Shown piece by piece: positions 10,842-21,308 of a stretch of DNA of 64,000 nucleotides. Position 1 is the first letter of the stretch; the number at the start of each line of letters is the position of its first letter. The notes beneath the pieces were generated by a model that did not search any database, was not told the DNA's origin, and saw only the letters and a program-made list of their open reading frames with translations. Where the stretch lies: NCBI RefSeq assembly GCF_027943255.1, contig NC_072893.1, positions 124,001 through 188,000 of the forward strand. The letters run 5' to 3'. The DNA comes from Anastrepha obliqua. Lineage: Eukaryota; Arthropoda; Insecta; Diptera; Tephritidae. The position numbers and the translations under genes were made by a program.

Positions 10842-12111
10842 GGACTATGAATAAGTTCCTTGCGGTTTTACAACAGATGGCGTAACTTGATTATTATTCC
10901 ATCGATCCACATTTCCAAACATTCATTGGAGAGCTACTGTCGTAAGGCACAAACGTCAGTATAAGTTTCTTATTTGAAGCGTAAACAACAATATTTTTAC
11001 CACACTTGAAAATGTCGAATTTCGTGCCAAATAATGTGTTTTTGCGGGGAATTTTTTAATATGAAGAAAAAAGCAGCCGAAAGTCATCGTATCTTGGTGG
11101 AAGTTTATGGTGAGCATGCTCTAGCTGAGCGAACGTGCCAGAAGTGGTTTGCACGCTTTAAAAGTGGTGATTTTGGCTTGGAAGACGAAGAACGCGAGGG
11201 TGCGCCGCCAAAGTTCATGGATACCGAATTGGAGGAATTGCTCGATCAAGATCCGGCTCAAACGCAAGAAGAGGTTGCAAAAACTTTGGGAGTTGATCAA
11301 TCAACCATTTCCAAACGTTTAAAAGCCATGGGAATGATCCGAAAGGTAGGCCATTGGGTGCCGTATGAATTGAAGCCAAGAGACGTTGAACGCCGTTTTA
11401 TGGCATGCGAACAACTGCTTCAACGGCACAAAAGAAAGGGTTTTTTGCATCGAATTGTGACTGGCGATGAAAAGTGGGTCCATTACGACAATCCAAAACG
11501 TCGGGCAACGTATGGATACCCTGGCCATGCTTCAACATCGACGTCGGCGCAGAATATTCATGGCCTGAAGGTTATGCTGTGTATCTGGTGGGACCAGCTG
11601 GGTGTTGTGTATTATGAGCTACTGAAACCGAATGAAACGATTACGGGGGATGTCTACCGACGACAATTGATGCGTTTGAGCCGAGCACTGCGAGAAAAAC
11701 GGCCGCAATACGCCGATAGACACGACAAAGTTATTTTGCAACATGACAATGCTCGGCCACATGTTGCACAAGTGGTCAAAACATACTTAGAAACGCTCAA
11801 ATGGGATGTCCTACCCCACCCGCCGTATAGTCCAGACCTTGCGCCATCCGATTACTATCTCTTCCGATCGATGCAACATGGCCTGGCTGACCAGCACTTC
11901 CGTAATTACGATGAAGTCAAAAAATGGATCGATTCGTGGATTGCGGCAAAACCGACCGAATTTTTCACAAAGGGAATCCGTGAATTGCCAGAAAGATGGG
12001 AAAAAGTAGTAGCAAGCGATGGACAATACTTTGAATATTAAATTTGTAACCATTTTACGTCAATAAAGTTTCAAATTTCGAAAAAAAACCGCACGAACTT
12101 AACCATAGTCC
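10842..12111 (+). mobile_element. Mariner transposon, 1270 bp, nearly complete
   Basis: Imperfect terminal inverted repeats start GGACTATG at both ends: GGACTATGAATAAGTTCC on the left, and GGACTATGGTTAAGTTCG read inward on the right. The element is flanked by TA (10840-10841 and 12112-12113), the mariner target. It lies within the env region of the gypsy-type element, so it is the younger insertion. Confidence 0.95.
11061..12041 (+). CDS. Mariner transposase, N-terminus disrupted
   Basis: The 326-codon frame from ATG 11061 encodes a mariner transposase, which cuts and pastes the element by binding its terminal repeats. The N-terminal part has the paired-type DNA-binding region (AERTCQKWF, then STISKRL near residues 80-86). 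The WVPYEL linker motif is at 99-104. The catalytic residues are D136, D229 and D264, the D,D34D signature, and YSPDLAP is at 256-262. Family members are about 345 residues. Here an ATG at about 11011 starts the expected N-terminus in another frame that stops near 11057, so a small deletion has shifted the first ~20 residues. AATAAA follows at 12062. Catalytic residues look intact, but function is doubtful because of the N-terminal break. Confidence 0.92.
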   Translation: MKKKAAESHRILVEVYGEHALAERTCQKWFARFKSGDFGLEDEEREGAPPKFMDTELEELLDQDPAQTQEEVAKTLGVDQSTISKRLKAMGMIRKVGHWVPYELKPRDVERRFMACEQLLQRHKRKGFLHRIVTGDEKWVHYDNPKRRATYGYPGHASTSTSAQNIHGLKVMLCIWWDQLGVVYYELLKPNETITGDVYRRQLMRLSRALREKRPQYADRHDKVILQHDNARPHVAQVVKTYLETLKWDVLPHPPYSPDLAPSDYYLFRSMQHGLADQHFRNYDEVKKWIDSWIAAKPTEFFTKGIRELPERWEKVVASDGQYFEY

Positions 12112-12113
12112 TA

Positions 12114-12350
12114 TTAATATATTTTTTCATAATCAATTTTATTAATTTTATTTTCCTTTTTTACTCCTTTGAGTATTATCTTTTCACAAGTTTCTTTATT
12201 AGTAGTAGGTAAGCTTAGAATATAAATTATAGAAGTGCCATTTGAGACTATTCTAATATCGGTAAATTCTAGTTCTTCTTCAATATTAATGTAAGGTATT
12301 TCTTCTTTTCCAATAATTTTTTCAATTGTGCTTATTTCTAGATTCGACAA
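12114..12350 (-). pseudogene. Env-like gene, internal fragment
   Basis: A 78-codon minus-strand frame, Lys/Ile/Glu-rich, lies directly after the mariner TA and in the position of env. Its upstream side joins the RNase H end of pol without any integrase, so its true start is lost. Identity as env is inferred from position and from the matching piece across the mariner. Confidence 0.6.
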
Positions 12351-12601
12351 TATAAATGAATATTTACCTCGGATTTAGGTGGTCTTGAAAGAGCGTCTGC
12401 CACGACATTAGTTTTACCAGGTTTATAGTAGATTTCATAATTATACTCTTCTAAAATGCATTTCCATCTTTTCATTTTTGCGTTATGATTTTTATTGCTT
12501 AAAGCAAACGTAAGGGGTTGGTGGTCGGTGTAAATTATTACTTTGGCTGAACCGTAGAGATAATTCCGTAGCGTGTTCAATGCCCAAATTATCGCCAACA
12601 T
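12338..12601 (-). pseudogene. RNase H domain end of gypsy-type pol
   Basis: The frame contains YTDHQPL, a YKPGKTNVVADALSR motif and the ML.IIWAL.TLRNYLYG segment of the Ty3-type RNase H. It belongs to the same polyprotein as 12589-14181 but is in a shifted frame after a small deletion near 12640. It ends abruptly at 12338, where integrase should begin. Confidence 0.88.
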
Positions 12602-14181
12602 TTCCTTCTCATTGGCGGCGTAATTCTCTTCTGTCTTTGATAAGGATCTAGATATTGTTCTAAAACAGCACCTAACGCATAGTTTGATGCGTCGGTTGTC
12701 AGATGGAAATCTTTTTTGAAATCTGGGTATGTGAGTATAACTTCCTCAGATATTAATGAAGTTTTAATTTGGTGGAAAGCTTGCTTGGCATTATTATTCA
12801 GCGTGATTAACTTTTTACTGGAGTTAGTTTTTGAAGCTCGTCCGTCTTCTCCTCTAAGGAGTGAAGTCAGTGGTCTTGCTAATTTAGCGTAGTCTCGTAT
12901 AAATCGTCGGTAGTAACCTGATAATCCAAGAAATGATCTCAGATCTTTCAACGTCCTGGGATAAGGGAAATCCTGGATGGCTTTTACTTTGTTAGGATTT
13001 GTCTTAATACCATTTCGTGATATTACTACACCTAGAAACTCTACTTCGTCCTTAAAAAATTCACACTTATCCAACTGTACTTTCATTCGAGCGTTTTCGA
13101 GTGTTCGGAAAATGGTTTCTAAGTTCTCTGAGTGGCTACGTTCGTCCTTACCAAGTACTATTATGTCGTCTATATAGACATAACAGATTTTTCCAATGTG
13201 ATGCCTAAGTATGTCATCAAGGGCACGCTGGAAAATGGCTGGTGCATTTTTCAAGCCGAATGGGAGTCTTGTAAATTCATACTTCCCATTATTGACTGAA
13301 AAAGCTGTCTTTTCCATGTCAGATTCCTTCAAAGGAATTTGGTGGAAGCCGCTTTTCAGGTCGAGAACAGAGAAAAATTGGCTACTTCCTAGTTGCGAGA
13401 TTATTTCATTTATTTCAGGTATAGGGTATTTGTCCGCTACTGTCACTGCATTCAATTTTCGGTAATCGATAACAAGTCTATATTTTTTCTGTCCGGAGGC
13501 GTCTAGTTTTTTGGGTACTACCCAAATAGGTGAGTTGTATGCAGATCTTGATCGTCTAATGATTCCATCTCTTAGTAAGGTTTCAATCTCTTGGGTTACA
13601 AAGTCTCTCATAGCTAAAGGATAGGGATAATATTTGGAATAAATTGGGCTGTCCGAAAGAGTCTTAATTTCCCCAACTACCGTGGTGGTATAGGTAAGCT
13701 TTGCATTGGGTTCCGAAAATAATTTGGAATATTTTCTTGTTAAATAATTTATGTCATTTTTCTGCTGCAATGTCATGTGTTCAGTCCTAATATCAATTTT
13801 ATTAACGTCCGCTGAGAATTTTTGTTTAATTTTAATAACTGTATTGTTACCAATTTTTAGTGTATTATCGTGGATATTTATAATAGCAGACAAGTCTCTT
13901 AGACTATCGTTACCAAGAATTCCGTGGAAAGAATTTAATGTTGGAAGTAGGAAGAATTTTAAATTTGTATCATTTTTCCCGAAAAGATTTACCAAGGTGT
14001 GATGGGTGATTTCTATTTTTCCGGCTATGGAGTTTGCGAAGAAGGGTTGTTCATTAAGAAGAGGCTTTAAAACAAGATTTGGCTGAATATAATTCTTACT
14101 AGAACCAGTATCTAGTAATATCTTAATGATTTTTCCGTTCTTCGTCCGACACTCTATGTACGGTAACGAAGAACACGTCAT
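12589..14181 (-). pseudogene. Gypsy-type pol: protease and reverse transcriptase
   Basis: This 530-codon frame starts in an overlap with the gag end (4 bases), so it was presumably made by ribosomal frameshifting, as in errantiviruses. The protease active site LLDTGSS is at about residues 22-28. The reverse transcriptase has the AMRDFV..EIETLL.DGIIRRS and SPIWVVPKK segments, [25 protein letters not shown], and the YVYIDDIIV catalytic box. The RNase H start (LTTDASNYALGAVL) is near residues 490-505. A small deletion with frameshift then breaks the frame, which resumes at 12601. Integrase is absent. Confidence 0.92.
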
Positions 14182-15581
14182 TCTAAAAAATGTATATCCG
14201 TAAAGTCAGCTGAGGTTTCATGTTCCTGAGACAACTGCGGATTATATCCATGATCATATTCGTCCATTGTAGGTATACATTCTTGTTCATATCCTTCCTG
14301 TTGGACTTCCTGTTGTTGTCGTTCACTTTCAATATAAAAGTTCCTCTGAAACTTGTATGGTATTTGATGAGAAGTGTTGGATGGCCTCTTTTCAGCTGGT
14401 TTACTTGGTCCTGGTCTATTCATGTAATTAATTGCCTTAGATTGCATGGAACGATCAATTTCCATGGGTTCCGGTCTCGGTAATGGTTTTGCAGCTACTG
14501 GGCGAGGGGGTGTGAATGTATTTCTGACCTGAGGGTAAGGTTGAGAAAGCCATGGTTGAGTTGGCGGTTGAAAGGATGTAGGATACTGTTGAGAAGTTCG
14601 TTGTGTATTCCAACCAAATTGAGCAGGTGAAGTCCTTTGGTAGTACTGTGACATATTTCTGGGTGGTAGAGGTGGAGGGGTTTGTTGTGGGTAATATGGT
14701 CGAGGAATATGGTAGGATGCTCGCGTATTTAGAGGCATATTCCTTTGTCCATTTAACTTTACAGGTGCTGGAGGTGCCTGTCTATTTGACCTATTATGAG
14801 GGGAAAAGTTTACTTGGTTTTCGAGGATTTCACATAGATGAAGTGAATGTGGGAGGTCCTTTGGTTCCTTTACCGCTAGAAGCCGTGGCATATCGCCGTT
14901 GAGTCCATTTATGAAGGCATCTCGAGCTTTTTCTCTATACATGTTCGTTAAGACTCTTATAGCTTCTGGGCTCTCCTCCATGCAAAATATTTTGTTTAAT
15001 ATTAAGGACAGGTGGGAATAAACTAGTTGATAAAAATCCCGAATCTGTAATCGTCCCTGAACCAAGCTACAAAGTTGGTACTCGAGAGTTTTTAGATCTC
15101 GTTTATCAGCATAGTGCCAAGTTAAACAAGAGCGAATAGCCGTCCAATTTAATGGAATATTATAAGATTCCAAAACTTCGTCTGCATGACCTACAATTTT
15201 GTTCCTTATTGTCATAAGTATCCCGAAATATCTCGGAGTCCCCTGATACTGACCATAGTACTCTAAAAGTCTCTCTATACTTTTTTTCCAGGAGCTAAAC
15301 TCACTTGGATTTCCTGAAAATTCTCTTATTGTCCTAGCTATTTCTGGGACACGGTCCGAATCTGTGGTTCCTTGTGCAACTACGGGTTCGTCCCTCAAAT
15401 TAAGGAATTCGTAGTTAGGGTTCACTAGATTGTTCACTAGCTTCTGTCCTTCACTTTCAAAAATATTTTTTACTACCCTACGGATTGTCTCTTCTAATCC
15501 TGTCATTGCACTGCTGCTGGCCGCGGTGCTAGTGTTCAGCACGGAAGGTCGGAGTATCGAAGATATGTTGTCGTCAGGCAT
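14178..15581 (-). CDS. Gypsy-type gag
   Basis: An open 467-codon frame starts just downstream of the leader repeats. The central region (EFSGNPSEFSSWKKSIERLL and LTNMYREKARDAFINGLNG motifs) matches gag capsids of the gypsy/errantivirus group, which lack a CCHC knuckle. The C-terminal third is Pro/Gln/Arg-rich (PPPLPPR, then a Gln/Glu stretch), probably the nucleic-acid-binding part. I see no internal stop, so this is the best-preserved gene of the element. It overlaps pol by 4 bases. Confidence 0.9.
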   Translation of the reverse strand: MPDDNISSILRPSVLNTSTAASSSAMTGLEETIRRVVKNIFESEGQKLVNNLVNPNYEFLNLRDEPVVAQGTTDSDRVPEIARTIREFSGNPSEFSSWKKSIERLLEYYGQYQGTPRYFGILMTIRNKIVGHADEVLESYNIPLNWTAIRSCLTWHYADKRDLKTLEYQLCSLVQGRLQIRDFYQLVYSHLSLILNKIFCMEESPEAIRVLTNMYREKARDAFINGLNGDMPRLLAVKEPKDLPHSLHLCEILENQVNFSPHNRSNRQAPPAPVKLNGQRNMPLNTRASYHIPRPYYPQQTPPPLPPRNMSQYYQRTSPAQFGWNTQRTSQQYPTSFQPPTQPWLSQPYPQVRNTFTPPRPVAAKPLPRPEPMEIDRSMQSKAINYMNRPGPSKPAEKRPSNTSHQIPYKFQRNFYIESERQQQEVQQEGYEQECIPTMDEYDHGYNPQLSQEHETSADFTDIHFLE

Positions 15582-15599
15582 TTTGGACTTTCTTTTAAA

Positions 15600-16080
15600 T
15601 TTACAAAATTTTCCTTTCTAAATTTTTTTCTTTCACCTTTTTTTTTGTTGCATTAATTTTCTTAAACTTACAAAATTTCTATTAATATGAATTTTCCTTT
15701 CTAGATTTTCTTCTTCACTTTTTATTTAGTTGCATTAATTTTCTTAAACTTACAAAATTTCTATTAATATGAATTTTCTTTTTCTAGATTTTTTTCTTCA
15801 CTTTTTATTTAGTTGTATTATTTTCTTAAACTTACAAAATTTCTATTAATATGAATTTTCTTTTTCTAGATTTTTTTCTTCACTTTTTATTTAGTTGTAT
15901 TATTTTCTTAAACTTACAAAATTTCTATTTTTAGATTTTTTTTCTAAATAAAATTTCTCTTGATTTTTTTCTTCACTTTTTGTTTAGTTGCACTAATTTT
16001 CTTAAAAAATTTCTCTTCTTAGAATTTTTTTTTTATATAAAATTTCTCTTGATTCTTTAAAGAATTATTTAATAGGTTTT
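15600..16080 (-). repeat. Tandem repeats in the gypsy-type leader
   Basis: About five AT-rich units with a period near 82-93 bp; the gttg(c/t)a(t/c)ta landmarks start at 15647, 15729, 15812, 15894 and 15987 on +. They lie between the primer site and gag, in the transcribed leader. This is the position of the insulator repeats in Drosophila gypsy; any insulator role here is inference. Confidence 0.85.
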
Positions 16081-16364
16081 AATTTTATAGATACTTAATA
16101 TGTAATCTTACATTAATATGATTGGGGCCAGCGATATCTCCTCTTGCATGGGGTCCTGGGTGCGGGCAGAGCGGCTTGGCATCCGTTGCCGTCCTTTTCC
16201 TCTGCAGCTCGTCCTGCAGCTACTCGGGGGCCTCGTTCTCTACACTCGCGTTTTTTTCGGGACCGACAGTTCCGCCGTTAACACTTATACAACACTTATA
16301 TTATATGTATTTCGTACGACACGTTAACGTTCGCGTTTGTTCTAACGGGATTAGCGCACTATCG

Positions 16365-16382
16365 GTCCCTGCTCGGGCGCCA
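16365..16382 (-). promoter_or_regulatory. Primer-binding site, tRNA-Lys type
   Basis: Reads TGGCGCCCGAGCAGGGAC on the minus strand, directly after the 5' LTR. This sequence is complementary to a tRNA-Lys 3' end, as used by gypsy. Confidence 0.88.
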
Positions 16383-16733
16383 GTTAATTTACCCGGTCAC
16401 GGTTGTTTTAAAAAAAACAATTTTTATCCGGTGAACGGTCTTTATTTGTTGAAACTAAATTTACAACTGACTTAAAATTATTCTTAATTCTAATACTAAA
16501 GCTAAGCCCGTGTGCCAGCAACGTGACCCATTCTTTGCTGAATAGGCGTTTCCCACGGAAACGCCAATCGCTGCTCTGGTATCTCTTCAAAACCGTTGCG
16601 CGTGTGGAGTGTTGGGTTACCGTCATATTTTGGTTGAGGTGTGTGAACTGTTGCGTTAGCTAAAACGTTGCGCATGTGGGGTGTTGGGTTACCATCATAT
16701 TTTGGTTGAGAAATGTGAGGTGTTGCGTTAGCT
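16382..16733 (-). repeat. 5' LTR of the gypsy-type element (352 bp)
   Basis: Matches 9897-10176 over the shared part but carries a 72-bp tandem duplication at its outer end (16590-16661 and 16662-16733). The two units have diverged at several positions, so the duplication is not brand new. Confidence 0.92.
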
Positions 16734-16736
16734 TAT

Positions 16737-16797
16737 ATAATTGGCGCGTACACCCTTACTGGGTGTTTGACCGAGTTTCTCCTCCTATTTGTAGCGT
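16737..16797 (-). mobile_element. SINE 3'-end fragment
   Basis: The stretch aattggcgcgtacacccttactgggtgtttgaccgag...cctcctatttgtag is the reverse complement of the tail of the tRNA-type SINE seen at 54.6 and 33.0 kb. It abuts the errantivirus target duplication, so the retroelement may have inserted at or in this SINE. Confidence 0.6.
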
Positions 16798-18182
16798 GCG
16801 TGTTTTACGTTATTTGCACTGCACTGATCTAATTTAAACCTATAAAAGATTGTGTTTCCCTCCTTCACATTTGTTTTCAATTTGATTAGTGGGAGGCTGA
16901 CTCAGCATCGTGATTCGAAAAAATTAATATCGCTATTCCTAAGCTTCCAAAATTTAATAGAATTTAATTCGGTTTCAATCCATATTGGCCTAGATTTTTC
17001 TTCCACGAAGTACTACTTCTAAATGTTACAATATTAAATGAATTGTTTAGCTAGATTCTAATTATTCTCTAATATTCTTTCCCTGTAAACTGTAAGAAAT
17101 GTTACATTTTCTTCATTAAAATGAAATAAGTAAATTATAAGTTTAATTTATTTTTGATTAAATTGTTTCGCATTAATCTTTTTTTTTAGTCTGTGAGAAG
17201 TATTGAATTTTTAGACTAATATTTATTATACTAATAATTAAATAAATAAAAGTTACGCCATTTCTACAATAATTAAAGGAGAGATTATGGTTTTCGCATG
17301 TAACCGGAAAGAACTCGTAGAACTAAATAGAAAAAGAAATAGAAGAAAAACATTCGTTGAGAGAAAAGTTTGTATTATTGCTTGTAAATATAAGATTCTA
17401 TTTTTCTTCTTATTGGCCCAAAAACACGAGATACACCGAAACAGAGCTAAGCTCGTAGCTCACCTCGACATGGCCCCGCCTTTTGCGAGTAAATGCAACC
17501 GCGGTATTGAGTATTCGCGTCCGGAAGGACTTAGAGCTAAGTTCGAAGATCCACATGAGGTGAGTTACTAAAATGAAGAATCTTGAGCAGATTTGAATAA
17601 TGTAATCCAAATAATCTAAGTTAATAAGTTTTAAATATCATGTTTATGAAGTGCACGAAACTTGTGCAAGTGGGGGGAAATTTACGAAGAAGATTTGATT
17701 ACATTTTTCACTGCCAGCTAATTTTGCCAACCGACGTCATTGGCAAAATGCAAAATAACCTTATTCTAGACGAATTTTGTCAGACGAAGTTCGCTCAGCG
17801 ATTTGATTTTGCTCATATTTTAATACTGAAAGGTTAAACCCGACTTTATTTTTAGGTGCATCATAGTTAGCTTAGTGCCCTGCTCTACCAACAACCTGCT
17901 TTGGGCGAGCTTCTTTTACTTTAGGAAAATACTATTACTAAATACTGTCAAGCATGCGTTTTGACAAGTACAAAGTTTTAAAGTGTAAAAAGAATCAAAT
18001 CGATTTTATGCTGTGTAAAAAATTTTAACTCGACTATGATTAAAATAAAGTACACTTTTAAATAAATTATGCCCTAGCTTATTTGGAAACGGCTTTATTT
18101 TGACTATGATTATGAACCAATGAGTTTTGAATAATTACCACATACACATATACGCATGTACATATACTTATAAAAAATTTTT
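16798..18182. other. No recognisable feature
   Basis: AT-rich with short ORFs (for example 17287-17571 on +) lacking any domain I recognise. Confidence 0.45.
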
Positions 18183-18612
18183 ACTTCTTCTCGATTGGCG
18201 CGATAACCGCTTAAGTGATTTTGGCCGAGTTTAACAAAACTCGCCTGCCGTTTCTTTCTCGTACTAACCGGAACCAGTTGGAAACACCAAGGGAAGCGAA
18301 ATCTTTCTCCACCTGATTTTACTAACGCGGAGGAAACTTCCTCTTCCTCTGCTACCACTAGCTCGTTCCGCATCGAATGCTTTCAGAGCCGAAGCGTTTG
18401 CATCCATTCGGACGACATGACCCAGCCTCGAAGCAACGAAGCCGCTAGATATTTATTCGCTGCACTCATACAGCTCATTGTTCCAAATCCTACGAAATTC
18501 GCCGTCGCTCACGTGCAAAGGTCCAAAAATCTTCCTCATAATCTTTCTCTCAAATACTCCACTCATCGGATGTTGTCATCGGATGTTGTTATCGTCCGAG
18601 CTTCTGCGCCGT
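18183..18612 (-). pseudogene. RTE-like LINE, ORF C-terminus and 3' end
   Basis: Read on the minus strand, this resembles the end of an RTE-type LINE ORF: a VRMDANASALK-like start, a Gly/Arg-rich segment, then a WR....RKKR stretch. The last part is followed by GGTTATCGCGCCAA-like 3' sequence. The frame is broken by substitutions and small indels; the best surviving ORF is 18110-18373. A plus-strand copy of the same family lies at 32540-32790. The clade is inferred from the C-terminal pattern only. Confidence 0.6.
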
Positions 18613-19589
18613 AAAGAAAAGTTTATATGTTTTTTACAACCATAAGTATGTATCATGAGCGGAAATTTATATATAAACATAATATTTACTTATCCACCAG
18701 TCCTGCTTTTTTATTGATAAAAATACAGAGTTTTGTAAAAGTTGTTGTTCCAAATATTGTATTGCTTAGGCGTTTTGGTTCGGCCTCAAAATCGATGTTC
18801 TGTTATTCTCTAGATTTTTACAATATTCAAAAATAAAATAAGTTCTCTGATACAACATATTTTTTTTGTAATGAAATATTTCCATATCTGGAAAAAGAAT
18901 ATTTTTTTATTAAGAAATGTAGTATCAGTAATAATAATTAAGAACACTTTTGCGTCTGAAAAACTCAAACGAATTGATCTAGAAAAAAGACCAGACTCGG
19001 GTGTCTTTTTGTTAGCCCTTGTTTCAGAAAGTTGTATTCTGTCGGATGGATTTGCGTGCGACACTTTACTTCAGTTATTTTAGTATGACATAGAATGACT
19101 CTTAAATTAAATAAAGTAACTTTAATTTCTAAACTAAATTGAAATTTCCAATCACCAATCAATACTGTTTAAAATTTTAATATATGTATTTAAATTGACC
19201 CTGAAAAACTTACTCTAAAAGAAATTACATAAATGTCTACATAAATATGTTGCAAAAGCAGATAAGCAAGGAAGCATTTGTCAATTTGCGGCAAAGCCAA
19301 CATCACAGTTACACTGCATGATTTCCGACAGTTTCCATCTGTTCGCTGTTTTTCTTATGTTTCTTGTTGTATGAGTTCTATACTTCTACATAACATGCAT
19401 ACATATAGTACTTATACATGTGCGCGCATACATATATGCTTGCACAAATAATTGACTTGCATGATTTATGGTTTCATCAATATGTAGTGTTGGTTATAAT
19501 GCAATAATAAGAGTAATTAACTAACTCGTTGTGGGTTCATAACTCATTATCCATTTTCAAGAAGGATTAAGCGGGTGCATAAGTACATA
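18613..19589. other. No recognisable feature
   Basis: AT-rich; no domain or repeat border recognised. Confidence 0.45.
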
Positions 19590-19617
19590 TCTATACTAAT
19601 ATTATAAAGAGGAAAAC

Positions 19618-19671
19618 TTTGTTTGTTTGTTTGTTTGTTTGTTTGTTTGTTTGTTTGTTTGTTTGTTTGTA
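19618..19671 (+). repeat. TTTG microsatellite near the Helitron 5' end
   Basis: About 12-13 TTTG units. The nested copy at 23.04 kb has about eight, so this tract varies between copies. Confidence 0.9.
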
Positions 19672-19869
19672 ACGAATAGGCTCAAAAACTACTGGACCGA
19701 TTTTAAAAATTCTTTCACCATTCGAAAACTACATTATCCAAGAGTAACATGGATTACATTTTATTTTGGAAAAAAATAGGGTTCCGTAAGATATTTGGAT
19801 TTTTCGGACACAAACTGAAAAAAATCTTATATATGTAATATAAAATAAAGTCAACTTTTTGTGTGTGTT

Positions 19870-20815
19870 CGCTAACCGGCCGTGTCTGCACCGAATTAAA
19901 CCAAACTTACACACATTGTTAAGAAGGTATTGAAGATGGTTTCCGTATAGTTTGGATACATATTGGTGGATAGGGCTCGAGATATAGGTCAAAACGTGGA
20001 CCCGGGTAACCTTCGGATGTGTATGTACAACATGGGTATCAAATGGAAGCTGTTGGTGAATGCTTTAGTTCAGAGTATTTTTCATGCCGCTCCGTGACTA
20101 GGGTCTCGAGATAGAGACCAAAACGTGGACCCTAGAATGTGTTTGTACAATATGGATATCAAATGAAAGCTGTTGATAAGTGCTTTAATACGGGGTAATT
20201 TTCATACCTATTGATGACTAGGGTCTCGAAATATATGCCAAGACGTGGACCCGCCGTGTCTTTGAACCGAATTAAACCAAACTTACACACATTGTTAAGT
20301 AGGTATTGAAGATGGTTTCCGTATAGTTTGGATACATATTGGTGGATAGGGCTCGAGATATAGGTCAAAACGTGGACCCGGGTAACCTTCGGACGTGTAT
20401 GTACAATATGGGTATCAAATGGAAGCTGTTGGTGAATGCTTTAGTTCAGAGTATTTTTCATGCCGCTCCGTGATTAGGGTCTCGAGATAGAGACCAAAAC
20501 GTGGACCCAAGAATGTGTTTGTACAATATGGATATCAAATTGAAACTGTTGGTGAATGCTTTAGTACAGAGTATTTTTCATGCCGCTACGTGACTGAGGT
20601 CTCGAGATATAGGTCAAAACGTGGACCCGGGTAACCTTTGGACGTGTATGTACAATATGGGTATCAAATGAAAGCTGTTGATAAGTGCTTTAATACGGGG
20701 TAATTTTCATACCTATTGATGACTAGGGTCCCGAAATATATGCCAAAACGTGGACCCGCCGTGTCTTTGCACCGAATTAAACCAAACTTATGCACATTGT
20801 TAAGTAAGTATTGAA
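19870..20815 (+). repeat. Internal minisatellite of the Helitron-type element
   Basis: Related units share the landmarks cgtggacccgggtaacc, tgtacaatatgggtatcaaat, gaagctgttggtgaatgcttta and gtctcgagata, repeated at roughly 110-170 bp in two or three unit types. The same array, with different unit numbers and order, recurs at about 23.28-24.21 kb and 25.33-26.52 kb. Confidence 0.9.
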
Positions 20816-21226
20816 AATGGGTTTCGTAAAGTTTGGTTGTAATTCGGAGCAGGGGCAACGGGTACAGCGTTCTTTTGAGCCAGCCATAATGTCGCTTACT
20901 TTTTTAACGCTTGGGGCGGAACTGAACTGTCAAATTGACAGTGTGAGTTACAATGTGTCAATATTTCTTTCTGATTTGGATGCCATAAGGAAAAAACGTA
21001 AGTGCAACATGTAAAAATTGTTTGTGAATTTTTTTGGAGTGGATTTTGGAACAGTGAATAATTTCTTACGAAATTTGAGAATTTAATGTGAAATCCGAAT
21101 GAAATTATGTGTTCGTGAAAAAAACAATTTTTTTCGTTTTTTTTTTTGAAAAATATAAATGGATAATGGTTAAAAAAGCTTCAATGCTTAATAAAACATA
21201 TAAATTGAAACGAAAAATTCATGGAT

Positions 21227-21308
21227 GATCAGGAAAAAAGACGATTGTTTCTTAGTTATTCATATGCGTTGATTTGAAATTTAAAAACAATCTTCTTTTT
21301 TCCTGATT
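21227..21308 (+). repeat. Internal hairpin of the Helitron-type element
   Basis: Arms of 24 bases (21227-21250 and 21285-21308; atcaggaaaaaagacgattg paired with one mismatch) enclose a 34-base loop. The hairpin is kept in all three copies. Confidence 0.8.

Larger units (their letters stand above)
9897..16733 (-). mobile_element. Gypsy-type errantivirus (Ty3/Metaviridae), defective
   Basis: Both LTRs are present and the element is flanked by TATATA on each side (9891-9896 and 16734-16739), fitting the TA-rich target preference of gypsy-group elements. In its own direction the order is 5' LTR, tRNA-Lys-type primer site, repeat-rich leader, gag, protease-RT-RNase H, env remnants, purine tract and 3' LTR. 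Integrase and the start of env are deleted near 12350. A 1.27-kb mariner is inserted in env. Without the mariner the provirus is about 5.6 kb. Confidence 0.93.

Noticed and set aside
17287..17571. 94-codon plus-strand ORF as a gene
   Set aside because: No recognisable domain; flanking sequence is AT-rich and no splice or start context supports it.
20811..21014. 67-codon ORF shared by three Helitron-type copies as a possible gene
   Set aside because: The copies are so similar at DNA level that an open frame is expected by descent; there is no domain and no start context, so I treat it as non-coding.
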